64,000 nucleotides of DNA from Azolla caroliniana (Eukaryota; Polypodiophyta). The notes beneath the pieces are model-generated. The model made no database searches. It saw nothing but the letters and a program-made list of their open reading frames with translations, and was not told the DNA's origin. Both the position numbers and the translations under genes were made by a program. How positions within the stretch are numbered: the first letter of the stretch is position 1; each line of letters starts with the position of its first letter. Location: NCBI GenBank assembly GCA_043228905.1, contig JBHGNT010000016.1:6510001-6574000 (forward strand), in the 5' to 3' direction. Positions 33,312 through 45,283 of the stretch are shown here, piece after piece.

Positions 33312-35796
33312 TTGTCTTTGCTTGTGTTCCAAAGATGACATGGCCTGTATTCTTTCTTCCTCTAATAGTAATGAGGCTTCTTTCCGAATTCGTTCCGACT
33401 ACAGTGCATTTAATTTTTCAGTTGCTTGTATTCGGAGTGTCGGAATCTAAAATTGTACTCGCATTACGGCTTCTAATCCGAAATCCATTCAGAGAGGAGT
33501 TGATTTAATAGATGTTTTATAAGACGTCCGATATGCCCATAAAGCACTCTGAAGCTTTTGATCCCAATCTGTACGATTTTCATTGACTATCTTTTTGAGT
33601 ATTGTCTGCAGTGTTTTATTTGTCGATTCTGCTAATCCATTTGCTTGTGGATAGTAAGTAGTGCTCTTTTTATGAACCACTGCGTAATATGTGGATAGCT
33701 CATGTACAATTTTATTAATAAAATGTGTACCTTGATCGCTTACTAATTCTATCGGACACCCAAATCGACACCATATATTTTCGTACAAATTTTTTGTTGT
33801 TTATGTTGTCGTATTGTCCCTGAGATGTTTAGCTTCTACCCACTTTGTACAGTAATCTATGGCGATTATGATGTAACGATTACTTCTGCGTATGGCTGCT
33901 GGTTTAAATGGACCGACAAAATCAAATCCCCATTTTTGAAATGGCTCCAAAGGCAAAACAGGTTGGAAAGGCATTCTGTCCTTTTCTGTGGGTTGCCCCA
34001 ATCTTTGACATAAATCACATTTTCAACAATAGTTCACTACATCCTTCATTATTGTCGGCCACCATAACCCATTGTTCCATATTTTTCGGGCTGTAGTTTC
34101 TCCGGCATAATGACCACCGGCAATACGACAATGAGATTCTCGCAGAATTATCGATTTCTCAAATTGTCGTACTGTCCTTCTCCAAATTCCATCTGCACCT
34201 TTATGATAGAGAGTATTGTTCAAAAAACAGAAATTTTGATTATGAACGGCTAAGCTTTTCCTTTTATCCACCGATAGATGCTCGGGTGGTAGCCCTGTTG
34301 TAAGACAGATTGTCATCTCCAAGATCCAAGCATCCTTGCCTTCCTCATTTATTTCTTGTACCCATACTGCTTCCACTCGAAAGAGTTGTCCATCCGGAAA
34401 ATCATCTGGCACACCTATGCCTTCTTCTCCCGACTCTAGTCGGCTAAGATAATCAACAATCACATGTTGTACTCCTAGCCGATGTAAAATGTCAAACTTG
34501 AATTCTTGCAGTAATAATGTCCATTGTGCTAGCTTACTAGTTAATTCTTGTTTAGAGACTAAATAGAGAAGAGCAGAATGATCGACATGGAATGTAAATT
34601 TCTTGCCCAAAAGGTAGTGGCGAAGTTTATTGATACTATAAATCATTCCTAACGCTTCCCTCTCGGTTGTTGAATAATTTCTTTCCGCTATCGAGAGTTT
34701 TCGACTAGCGTAATACACTGGTCTATACCAGTTTGGTTCGGATAACTACATAAGTGCACTGCCGATTGCTATATCAGATGCATCAACGAACACATGGAAG
34801 GGTTTATTCCAGTCAGGTCGTTAAACCACCGGAACTTTAGATAGCATTTTCTTGAGACACTCATAGGCATCCTGTTCCACACTTGTCCATTGAAAAGGAA
34901 CTTTATGCACCGTTGTGTGTAGAGGAATGGCAACATCTGCAAGATATCTAATCATCCTACTATGCCATCTAATCTGCCGCAAGAACCGACTAAGGCCCTT
35001 AGTGTTTGTAGGTGCTGGTGCTTCTAATATGGTCCTAACTTTGTTTGGGTCAACTGCAATTCCTTCTTGGCCGACAATATGGCCTAACAATGTCCCATTA
35101 GTAACTCTGAACGCGCATTTTGCCGGATTCAAGCTCAGCCGACCTTTCTGACATTGCTCCAAGCATAGTCGTAAATGTTCCCCATTCAGTAACGAAGGCT
35201 ATCTTTTCTTGATCCTCCGGATGCATCCTTACCTGATTATATCCACTTAATCCATCCAGGGAAGTGTACATTTCATGACCAGCGACTGCATCCGATATCC
35301 CATCCGTAAACGGTAATGGAAATGCGTTTGTTACTGTTGCTGCATTTAGTTTCTGATAGTCAACGCATACTCGAATTTTTCCATTCTTTTTCGGAAAAAC
35401 TACAATCATACTTAGCCATGTAGCTTTTTCTACCGGTCGAATAAACCCTACCTTCAGGAGTTTATCTATTTCCTCTTTAACTTTAATTGCATAATTAGAA
35501 TTTAAACGATACCTACGTTGTTGAACTGGTTTCGCATATTTATGCAGGTTAATTTGGTGTTGGCAAAAAGCCGGATCTAGCCCTTTCATGTCTTCAAAAG
35601 ACCAAGCAAAAACATCCTTATATTGGTTTAGTAACCCAAGTAACCTTTGTTTATCCGCCACTCTCATATCTTTAGCTACCAACACTATTTTTGGTTCAAA
35701 CCCCTTATCATCTTCTGCCAAATTTACTTCCTCCAATGCCGAAGCCTGAACCCATTGAGATACCTTCATTTCTCTTTCAGTAGCTTCCTGCTGCAA
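33312..35796 (-). pseudogene. Gyp2 copy A: RT, RNase H and integrase
   Basis: Reads leftward. RT begins near 35700. It contains IRVCVDYQKLNAATVTNAFP and SLDGLSGYNQVRMHPEDQEK, and is then missing about 160 bp at 35172 that hold the catalytic FLDDF in copy B. RNase H starts in another frame near 34800 and continues YYASRKLSIAERNYSTTERE. Integrase has the zinc-domain start HCRIAGGHYAGETTARKIW, ELVSDQGTHF and QANGLAESTNKTLQ. A C-terminal tail can be followed to about 33312 with stops. The element lacks its 3' end. Copy B (61146-63632) keeps the catalytic RT region. Confidence 0.8.
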
Positions 35797-37700
35797 TCAG
35801 ATTTCTTTCATTGTTTGCTCATCTAATGGTAATTCCTCTTGTGAATCCATGTACGGTGTCAAGGCTTGTAATATGTCTACTTCGAACAAAGGGATAATTT
35901 TTGGGTTATCATTAAAATAATGATTCTCTTCGACCTCATCTAGTCCTTCCATCATATTTACGGCCTCCGCATGAATTGGCAAACATTGTTTGCTCGTCGT
36001 AATCTTATTCTGAGTAGACACCCGGATTTTCGTCTTGCCTTTCCAGAATGTTAATAAATTCTGATTCCAAATTTGCTTAATATTAGCAGTTTTTAAGCAT
36101 GGTCGACCTAATAGCAAAGGATATGATCTAGGAGCTTCCAAATGACCATAACTACGGGCAATTCATTAGCTTGATTAATCTCATTAGCTTGGAGCATTTG
36201 GGACACATTGTTTTTATTTGCTTCTTCTACCCATTCCTTGGCTGCTTTCCGAACAACTTCCTAAATTTCCCACTCTGATTGTTTACTTTTACTTTTGGTG
36301 GTCATTTGCTGAATTTCTGACATGACCATGTGCACAGCTGGTGTTTTTCCTTTTCCTTTAGACGAACATTGATTTGCATAATGTCCCTCCTGTCGGCAAA
36401 TATAGCAGGTAGGAACAAATGTTCCACTCCCTTCGCCTTGCGCAAACTGATGATTTCCATCGTCATTAGAATATGGGGGTTGTTGAAATTGTCGTGACGC
36501 TTTTTGCTTATAGAATTTTTAAATATTCTTATAGCGATTTTGTTTAAACTGACCTCCATTGTGTTGTTGATAGTCATTATCTTGTGCTACCGAAAAATCT
36601 TGATTCTATTGATAATTATTTTGTCGAGCGGTTTCTTGGTACCTATTATTGAATATATGTCGGTTATTCTAGTACCCATTTTCCGGATAAATTTGCCGTA
36701 CTGGTGTTGTTGTTTTGTTAAGAAGATTATATTCACATTTCTCAACCGAATGAAGTTTAGAATGACATATTGTGCAATGTGTTTGTAAACTACATTCTAT
36801 TGCCGAATGCCCAGTATTCAAACAAGTCGTACATTGAACTGCTTGCTGAAACTGCAACTCCTCTCGAGTTGGCAACATATTATGTAATGCCGACATATCC
36901 ATACTCACATTTTTCGGATTCCGGCCTATAACGATTGCTTTATCAATCACTGGCTCGATCATCTAATTCCGGAAATCGAACACTGCTAATGTTGTTCGTA
37001 ATGGTTCACGAATTGCTTCAAGGAATACATCCTTCAATTCGTTGTCCGGAATAGGCCTGGAAATTTGGAGTTGTAAATTCTGAAAACGGATAACAAATTG
37101 AGACACCATCTCATGCGGCTCCTAATACAACGCATAAAATTGTGCTATCAGATCCTTTTGAGGAATCTGACAATGAAATAATTGCAGAAATTTGGTGTTT
37201 AATTGTTCAAATGTTTCGAATGCACGGAAACCATTTTGCGCAAACCAATTAGTAGACTGACCATCTAATGACAAAACAAACTCAGCAATTTTAGACCTAT
37301 CTTCGGCTACTACCGATAGCCTCTGAGCTCCATGGTTAATTTCCCATGTTGTCAAGAAATCCCTAACATGCGCTTCTACATCAACACCTTCCCAAAATTT
37401 AGAATACGGGTAAGGCATATTGTCTTCACTCTAGATAATGTAAAATGATATCTCCTCCTCGTGATTTTCGTCTGACTAACTATCAGTTAAATCGGGGAGC
37501 GCAAACCACCTTCTACTTGTTTCTGGCTTTAACTCTACATCCGAATCTTTTTCTAGTGTCTTCGTAATCGATCGTGTACGATGACGTTTACAACTGACTA
37601 GTGTATTTGTACCAAACAACATCCATTCGACTTGTTCTCTGCTAGTTGCAGATGTAACCGAGTGTGGCAAAATTTTACTGTGTTGTTCAGTCGACGATAA
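35797..37700 (-). pseudogene. Gyp2 copy A: gag and protease region
   Basis: Gag at 37122-37418 contains WEGVDVEAHVRDFLTTWE and LSLDGQSTNWFAQNGF. Three CX2CX4HX4C knuckles follow: CTTCLNTGHSAIEC and CTICHSKLHSVEKC in 36669-36962, and CYICRQEGHYANQC in 36302-36577. The frame at 35797-36141 has YPLLLGRPCLKTANI, the block near the end of a gypsy protease. The D-S/T-G active site itself was not found and may lie in the broken stretch 36142-36301. Several frameshifts and stops show decay. Confidence 0.7.
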
Positions 37701-37740
37701 CTATTGCTGACACAGTATAGGTCGAACGTTACTCACCAAA

Positions 37741-38107
37741 CGTTCTATTAATGAATTGTGGTTTAGACGAATAGATACTAAAATGGTTGTAGACTTATCG
37801 ATGTTCAACAAGCATCGAGATCGTTATTTACGTAATAAGTTATAACAGAAAGGAAATAGATTGACAGAGTGTTTTGTACACAAAGATTTCCTAAACTAAC
37901 TTTATATTGCTAAATAAAATGATAGCTCTTTACACTGCCTTCGATTCCTTTTATAGGCAACCGAAAGGATGTTCTCATCAAGAAAACATATTGCCAAACA
38001 TGGCAAGAACTACAAATTCTTTAACTAACTTATAATTTCAGTTTTAATTTACTTTGGCCAAATGTTGACTCATCGATCCTCTATACCGATCCAAATCCGA
38101 CTCCGAC
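37741..38107 (-). repeat. Gyp2 5' LTR, copy A (inner end approximate)
   Basis: On the minus strand it starts TGTCGGAGTCGG at 38107 and has a TATA box (TATAAAAGG, about 37948-37956). The inner end lies near 37741-37752, beside a TTTGGTGAGTAACG primer-like motif at about 37727-37740 that resembles the Gyp1 primer site. There is no partner LTR because the 3' end of the element is lost. Confidence 0.5.
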
Positions 38108-38599
38108 ACTTCCCCACTTATCCGGGTAATACAAAAGAGCCTCAAGCTGAGCTTGAGGGGCAGTGTTGAGATACAAGCTCAACATTGGCTAGATCGGTTG
38201 TGCAAGCCGAGAACCGGATCGGTTGGGACCGATCGGTTAGGCCGGACCGGGTGCGTAAACCGGTGCGCAAACCTGTGCGCAACGAGAAGTCGTAGCGGTG
38301 CTTAAACTGCGGGGCCGTTGGAAAGATATTCCGCGTAGGAATATATTTTAGGAGTTAGTGTAGAGCTCAGTTATGAGCATTGAAGTATGTGTTAGTACTT
38401 CTGTCAGTCCGTATGGACTTGTATAAAAGTGCTCACTGAGCACATTCTATGTACAGACAGAGTATTAATTTTTGAATAGAGTTGTATGTATTGACTCTCT
38501 CTCCGTCTCTCTCTCCGTCTCTCCCCTGTACTGTGTGTGTGTCCAAGCTCTCCATTAAACCTATGTTTTCCTACGTTCTGCTCTCTGTTGCTTCCGCAC
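38108..38599 (+). repeat. Cop2-type 3' LTR on the plus strand, with polypurine tract
   Basis: A polypurine-like GCTTGAGGGGCAG (about 38151-38163) precedes TGTTGAGATACAAGCTC at 38164. The body shares CTTCTGTCAGTCC, TATACAAGTCC-type and CTTCCGCAC blocks with the Cop2 LTRs, in opposite orientation to those. The last few bases of the LTR are missing where Cop3 sequence begins at about 38600. Gyp2 inserted just upstream. Confidence 0.6.
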
Positions 38600-40264
38600 G
38601 TTGTTCTTTTCACACTATCCTTCGGGAATGGGAGTCAATGTTGTTTGTCGAGTTGGCATGCTTCGCACACTCAGTCGACTTGTTTCGACTTGAAGGTCGA
38701 AAGTCCGATGACGACTCCCTTTGTTTGCATAGCTCGAAGCTGTTGGAGGTTTATGTGGCCGATTCTCTTGTGCCACAACTCGATGCTTGTCTCGATTTTG
38801 AGACCTTTGGCATACATGGCCGATTTCACTTCGTTCGAATTAAGGATGAACATTCGACCATCTCTTCGTCCTTTAGCTATGACTCAGTAATCTTTCTCGA
38901 TGAAGCATCCTTCGTTGTTGAAACGAACTTGTATGCCTTGCTCCACAATTTGGCTGAACGAGACCAAATTCTTCGTTATTGTGGGCATGTGCAAGACATT
39001 CTTGATGCATTTATTTTGGCTGTCGTTGCCGATGTGCCGAATCGGATGTGTGGTGTCGTAACCCATGTCTATGACGTCGGGTCAATTGGGTGTGCGCAAA
39101 TCACTGAACCACTCTTCGTGGGATGTCATATGATGTGAGGCACCGGAAACGACGAACCACACGTCTTTTGAGTTGGAGGTGCTTGTGGAGTTGAAAGTCG
39201 TCATAGAGTTCACTCTATGTCTCATTACGAATAGACCACCATAGTCATCGTATTCGGAGTTGTTGACATAGTTTGTGAGTTGTCGGCTTGTCAAAGCCGA
39301 CTCGCTTGTCTTTTTCCGACACTCCTCTTCGCGGTGGCTGATTTTGCCGCAATAGTTGCAAGCAATAGACCACGTTTCCGAAGGTTCCTTGATGGCTTCC
39401 TTCTTGTTGTCGAAGGTTTGAGTTCCCTTCATGTGATGGGTCTAATCGACCTCTTCTACCCCTTCGACCTCGTCCTTGGCCACAATCTGAATTCGAGAAG
39501 AATATTTGTCCTTCTGATGTCTTGGTTTTGGTTTGGACGTGGTTCTCTTCAACCATTAGCATTGATTGAAGCAGGAAGAACGAAGGAGGGTTTTCCCTTG
39601 CCAAGATTGCCATCCTCAATGAGTCAAATCGTTGTGTGAGGCCGCCCAAGCATACTTGAACCATCTCGTCTTTGTCGACATTTATGTTGATGGAGCCAAG
39701 CGAGTCGCAAATGCTCTTGATCTTGGCGGTGTAGTCTGACACAGACATGTCTTTTTGCCGAATGTTGTTCAACTCTTGTCGGAGTTGAAGCTTTCGGGCA
39801 GTTGTGTTGGCGGCAAACATTTTTTTTAAGTTCTCCCACGCCTCTTTGGGCGTCTTGGCGTCTCGAATGTGACTAAACATGTGGTCGTGGACACATGTTG
39901 CCAAGCAATGCATGACTTGACTCGCCACTTGCTCCAATCTTGAGTAGTTGGTGTTCTTTGGGCCGAGTCAATTTTCTTGAGCGTCGTTGATGTAGCTCCA
40001 ATACCCTTGGCGGACAAGGTATTGGTTCATCTTGTACTCCCAAGATGAATAATTACCCTACTCTAGCTTTTCACTACGGAGCGAGCTACCCATTTGTGTG
40101 TTCATTTTGATGTAGTGTCTTCTCTTCTTTTGATTTTCTTCATTCGATCACGTACACGTGCTACGTAGCGGCACTAAGGTAGCCGATGGCCGGATTTTGT
40201 CATCGACGTCTCGAACACACAATCACGGAGTCATGTGGGCTTAGTGGATTTTCTAAACCATTCT
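38600..40264 (-). pseudogene. Cop3 gag, protease and pre-integrase, 3' truncated
   Basis: Reads leftward. Copia gag includes MFSHIRDAKTPKEAWENLKK and KLQLRQELNNIRQKDMSVSD (about 39730-39890). A knuckle CNYCGKISHREEEC (about 39340-39385) and a protease motif VVSGASHHMT (about 39130-39165) follow. In the latter the catalytic Asp of DSGAS is Val, so it could not cleave. Pre-integrase ELWHKRIGHINLQQLRAM (about 38740-38790) and CEACQLDKQH (about 38630) end the piece. Integrase, RT and RNase H are gone. Several frameshifts are present. Confidence 0.8.
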
Positions 40265-40708
40265 CTCTGATACCATGTTAAGAATTAGGTAATTAACTAT
40301 GGGTTAATTAGTACCTAATTATGAACTTAAGTTAAGCGAAAGATTAAGTGATATGTGTGCATATATGTGTGAGAGGAAGAGAGAGAGAGGGAGATACACT
40401 TATTAGCAATGATAAGATGGGGGATGAGTGACTATATTAAAAAGCATCATCAAATACAAAAATACCTACAATGAGGTATATATAGATCTCATGTGCAAGG
40501 GTGCACATGTGTGAGGAGAATATAGGTACAAGGGTGTAAGTCCTATATTAAATGTACTTGGGAGTGGAGGATCTGGAATATCCCACTTAAGTACAAGGTT
40601 CTATTTAAGGCGTTATAGTCAACACTTCTAACTAGATTCTATTTGGGTAACTACGAAGTTACATGGTTGACTAACTAACTTACTCTAATTGAGCTTGATC
40701 TCTCAACA
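40265..40708 (-). repeat. Cop3 5' LTR and primer-binding site
   Basis: The LTR is 40276-40708 (433 bp), on the minus strand TGTTGAGAGATC to ATTCTTAACA. Directly inside it, at 40265-40275, the minus strand reads TGGTATCAGAG, the initiator tRNA-Met site. A (GA)n-rich patch is at about 40378-40390. Confidence 0.8.
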
Positions 40709-40855
40709 ATAATCAACTGCCATGTCATGGGGATCATAGTATGATATTATGTCCTAATCATAGAATGTAATATTTGTGTTCGTGCAAGCATTCAAACGAT
40801 TGAAAATGTTTGAAAACGGAAAAATATGTGCTCCTTTTTTTTCTTTTCTTTTTCA

Positions 40856-41390
40856 TGTTTTTTATCACAAATTCAAGTCATCCTAGTGGTAACAAGACAT
40901 GCTATTGTTGTCTATGTCTTGTGATTGAGTCCTAATTTTCTCATCTCTCTTGTTAGTACCATAGCAAAATTTTATATTAGTTTTTTCGTTTTTTTTCATT
41001 TTTTGTTATTAGAAATAAGCTTAACCTAGTGGTAAATTGTCATGCTACTATTGCTTGTGTCTTGAGTTAAATTCCCAACTTTCTCATATCCTCTTGTTAG
41101 TGTCATGTTACTTTTTCTTTTTCTTTTTTGTTATTAGAAATTAGCTCACCCTAATGGTAAATTGTTATTCTACTACTGCCTATGTCATGTTTTCTTCATA
41201 TTCTCGAATATATGTATGTTTTATGAGTTTTTAATCGTTTATTTTTTCTTCTTTTTCTTTCTTTCTTTGTTATTAGAAATTAGCTCACCCTAGTGATAAA
41301 TTGTTATGCTACAATTGCCTATGTCATGTTTTCTTCATATTCTCGAATGTACATTTTATGAGTTTTTGAACATTTGATTATAATTTATAA
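40856..41390 (+). repeat. Four tandem modules of about 120-150 bp with a tRNA-like head
   Basis: Modules start near 40860, 41012, 41131 and 41272. Each has AGCTCACCCTAGTGGTAAAT or a variant, a segment like GTTATGCTACTATTGCCTATGTC, and then a T-rich stretch (tails such as TTTTTCTTTTC) that leads into the next module. The head resembles a tRNA A-box region (TAGCTCACCCTAGTGG). B-boxes are poor; the second module has only AGTTAAATTCC. It could be a tandemly amplified SINE-like unit. Confidence 0.55.
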
Positions 41391-41825
41391 TTACATAATT
41401 TGATTCAATCTCTATAGTTCATACTCCTTTTTTTGTAAAGTTCTAAAGTGAGGATGATAGAGATGTCTTGATTCTTAAGAAGCATCCCAAAAGTATGCAT
41501 ATAATACACTGCAAATATTGCAACCATACTTATGTTAGTGGTTCAGAATGGATTAGAGTCCACTTATTGGGATTGAGAGTGAATCAATATATAATATAAA
41601 CCATAGTCAATCTAATCCAACTTTGAGATGATTTACCATACACGTTTGATTGAATCATTCTCGAATGTGAATGCACGTATGATACGTATGGTTCAATCTA
41701 TGGTCCTAATCATAACTTGAACAGGGAGTTAAGCCTCAACCAGTTTGAGAGTTTCTAAACCTGAATCAAATCAGTTAAGGCTAAACTGACTTAGGAGCTG
41801 GTTTAGCTAAGCTGATTAAGCCTTA

Positions 41826-41905
41826 ACCGGTTTGGCCCAAATTGGTTTGGTTTGGTTTGAGCCATCCCAAACCGAGCTAAACCAAACTAAACGGCCAAAC
41901 CGTTT
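41826..41905. repeat. Imperfect inverted repeat in AAACCG/CGGTTT-rich DNA
   Basis: ACCGGTTTGGCC (41826-41837) faces GGCCAAACCGTTT (41893-41905), arms matching at 10 of 11 positions, with a loop of short AAACC/GGTTT motifs that can pair with each other in many registers. It may be a foldback element remnant or simple low-complexity DNA. Confidence 0.45.
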
Positions 41906-43639
41906 AAAAATGGTTTAACGGTTCGGTTTAGGCTTGAGCCGAGTTGTCGCAGATTGATTCCTAGGTTTCCCCAACATTGTTGGCAAAAGTCCCAACTGTA
42001 ACCAGAACGATAGCATTGTTCCTAGGACTTTGTCCAACATTACTTGACACCAATGTTTAGGTTTGGTGTGCAAATTACAATTTCATGAATGTGTGCCTAT
42101 AAAACTTCCAATCTTATTGGAATGACACCACCATTAACATTCTAAAATATTTGTTAATTGACCAAATGTACAAATGTAGACATTTTCATAAATTAAATAA
42201 TATTTTTTTCGGATAAAGAGGTACAAATGTTTTTTACGAGTCATTGTCATAAAAACGAATGTAACATTTGCTTAAAAACCACCACATATATCTGTCATGA
42301 AAAAAATATTAATTACTTGAACTCATAATATTATAGGATGATGATCTTTCTACACCTAGACTCTTCTATTCTAGCTCCATGTAAACACTTTGGAATTTCC
42401 CTTATTTGGTGAATTTTACACGTCAAATATAAAAAAAAGTTTATTTTTGACAGGAGAGTTGGTTTTGATCTTACTCATGTTATAAAACCCTCTTTCACAT
42501 GCAATTGATAATATTGACAAAATCATTCTAACGTTTACTAGTCATCGTGATTACATCAATCTTTTGAAGATTCATGCATGTTTTTATCGCTTGATTAATC
42601 AATACACACAAATCCTTCTCAAAATGTTAACATGACAATTGAATGATTGTCTTATGAATGTGTTTCGTTTGTCCAAATTTTTATCATAGTACTGAAAACA
42701 CTTCATAGATTCAAACATGTGAAAATCATTCTTAAAAGAATGACATAGTAAAACATTGACTCAAGTGATCATAAGAGCATATCACACACTATATACGTTT
42801 TATGTATATTCACATCAACACCTCTATATATTTGACCCAAATGTAGGTGGTGTTGGTGTGAAATGCCACCATGAATCCATTCTCACAAAGTACCTTTGTC
42901 ATTACTAACAATAAATAGCAAATGATAAGTATCACTGATTGATTTGAAATGTTCTCCGCATAGTGATTTGTCTATATGATAATTAGTTGGACTCTGCTTG
43001 GATGCATATACTTTGGATTAAAAATCGAATATTACTATTTGGTGTTGCTACTTGAGACACTTAGCAACAAATCAATTATACACTAAAAAACAGTTGTATT
43101 TATTTAATATAAATGAAAACAAACATCTTATTTGACACATCTAATTGATAAAGCCTTTGCCTCACCTTCAAAAGAGGGATCAAGTCATCATCATTCATTT
43201 CGGAAATGGAAAAATAATGTAGGCAAAGTAAGAAATCTCTAGAATTTAGAAATTTCAATTTCTTACATTATTGCATCCAAACCTTTCTCAACCCTTAAGA
43301 ACCGGTGGAAAAAAGAACAAACTAAAGAAATAAAACTCAAGCAGGAGAAGAATCTAATCAAAAGTGAGAGAGGGGGATGGAAGCTTTTCGAACGAAGGAA
43401 ACAATATTTTATTTTAGTACGGGGAATAAAGGGAGATTGCTAGAAGAAGTCTCCCTTACTACCACACCACTCTTATTTCTTGGACATGCAAGTTGAATGA
43501 AAATGCTTTCCCCCAATATTTGGGGGATCATAGAATTCGAAAAACTATTTTTTTTCCCATAAAATTATCCTCCATTGGTATTAAAATTAGAGTGGCCAAA
43601 GGCAATATACAAAATAGTCCACTATTAAAATGAACATTG

Positions 43640-44160
43640 AATATCTTGTTACCTTTTTTCCCATATCTCCTGAGCTACCACAAGCCTGCAAGAGGCCTAT
43701 GAAGATGATAATGTCTGGGGAAAGGCCCCCATTTTGCAGCTGCTTAAAAGAAGTAAAGCTTCATGAACTTGATTATGCTGAGTATACCCAACAATGAGCA
43801 CGTTTGAAGGGACAATATTTTGATGAGGACGGCCTTTCAACAATTTCTCTACTTGTGCAAGCATCCCACACTTGACATACCTATCCACGAAGGTGGTACA
43901 AAATACAATATCCCCCTACATTAACTGCGTAATTCTGTCATGAATTGGTTGTCCTATGTGCGTTGTTTCTATTCTTCTACAAGCCTTCAATGTACAAATG
44001 AAGGTGATTGCATCTGGAGAAAGCCTCTCACTTTGCATATGTTCAAAACCGTACATCACTTCATAACATTGCCCTTGTTGGCCATATCCTCCTCCATCCC
44101 TCACTTCTCTTTGTCTAAAAAAGGGACTCAACCAAACCACCAACAATCTTCTTCAATAGA
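43640..44160 (-). pseudogene. PLS-type pentatricopeptide repeat protein fragment
   Basis: Two open pieces, 43916-44146 and 43697-43888, read leftward. They give FEHMQSERLSPDAITFICTL with KACRRIETTHIGQPIHD, then YVKCGMLAQVEKLL and NIVPSNVLIVGYTQHNQVHEAL. A frame change near 43757 leads to LSPDIIIFIGLLQACGSSG. These are consecutive P/L/S motifs of a plant PPR protein, a class that binds organelle RNA. About 150 residues remain of a family that is usually over 400, with a stop between the pieces and a frameshift. No intron signals or start were found. Confidence 0.7.
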
Positions 44161-44244
44161 AAGATGAACACATATTAGCCTACGACTTAGTTGAAAGTTT
44201 ATGTGGACTACTTCAACACATGCTTCATCTGCTACATTTTAACA

Positions 44245-45283
44245 CAAAAATAACCATGATGCTCCAACAACTCTTTTCTTCAACATGTGTCGACTTATCC
44301 TTATGCAGGCTAACCAAAAGCAGATCATTGAAGACCTATACAGTCAAAAATAGAATGAGTCTACTCTTCTCATCCCCTCATGAAATTATCTTCAACCCCA
44401 ACATCATCATCCCTCATCCTTATCAAGAAATAGAAGATGTGCTTCTTTTTCCACATCCACCCTCTCGTCAAAGAACACCAAAGGCTTGTACCTACAACAA
44501 ACAACATGAATATAGTATGCATATTCCCTCTTGAAAATATGCTTCAACCCCCGACACCATCTTCACTCATCAAAAAATAGAAAAGTTGCTTCTTTTTCCC
44601 ACATCCACCCTCTCTCTGATTAACAACGAAGGTCTGCACCTACAAAAAACCAAAATGAGTATATTGTCCTCATCCCCTTCTTAAAATATGCTTCAACCCT
44701 CGACACCATCTTCACTCATCCTCTTCAAGAAATAGAAAATTTGCTTCTTTTCCCACATCCGCCCTCTCGCCAATTAACACCGAAGGCATGTACATACAAA
44801 AATAAAATGAGTAAATTATCCTCATCCAACCCTGAAAATATTATTCAGCACCCAACACCATCTGAACATTCATCCTTATTAAGAAACATAAGATCTGCTT
44901 CTTTTTCCACATCCACCCTCTCGCGGATTACCGAAGGCCTGTACATACAAAAACAAAATGAGTATATTGTCCTCAACCCCTCCTGAAAATATCCACCCTC
45001 TACACTCATCCTTCATCAAGATACAAAAAGATCAATTTCTTTTTCCACATCCACCCTCTTGTTGATTAACGTTGAAGGCATGTACATACAAACAAGCAAC
45101 ATGAGTATAATGTCCTCATTCTCTCCTAAAAATATGCTTCAGCCCCCGACACCATCTTCAATCATTAAAAATAGAAAAGCTGCTTCTTTTTCCCACATCC
45201 ACCCTATTGCTAATTAACACCGAAGGCCTGTACATACAAACATGCAACATGAGTATACTGTCCTCATCCCCTTCTTAAAATAT
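44245..45283. repeat. Tandem array, about 150-bp unit, six to seven copies
   Basis: Units start near 44245 (weak), 44390, 44540, 44690, 44840, 44995 and 45130. Each contains CTTCAACCCCCGACACCATC, then GCTTCTTTTTCCCACATCC, CACCGAAGGCCTGTACATAC and ATGAGTATATTGTCCTCATC blocks. The plus strand is pyrimidine- and CA-rich. Divergence between units is moderate, with small indels. The array ends exactly where the aminopeptidase relic begins. I do not recognise the unit. Several short frames inside have no coding support. Confidence 0.75.

Larger units (their letters stand above)
2772..35690. repeat. Segmental duplication, copy A
   Basis: The same ordered set of relics recurs at 53084-63632 in direct orientation: Cop4 fragment, LINE(+), AT-rich DNA, LINE(-), Cop2 LTR and pol tail, Gyp1d LTR and gag, and Gyp2. 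Copy A additionally holds 2958-5003, 10117-22730 (which includes the Gyp1 nest) and the Cop1 nest. Confidence 0.85.
40709..43639. other. AT-rich intergenic DNA
   Basis: Apart from the tandem tRNA-like modules at 40856-41390 and the hairpin at 41826-41905, I see no gene, LTR or RNA in this 2.9-kb stretch. Confidence 0.5.

Noticed and set aside
44245-45283. Coding frames in the tandem array
   Set aside because: Frames shift from unit to unit and follow the repeat, with no conserved product.
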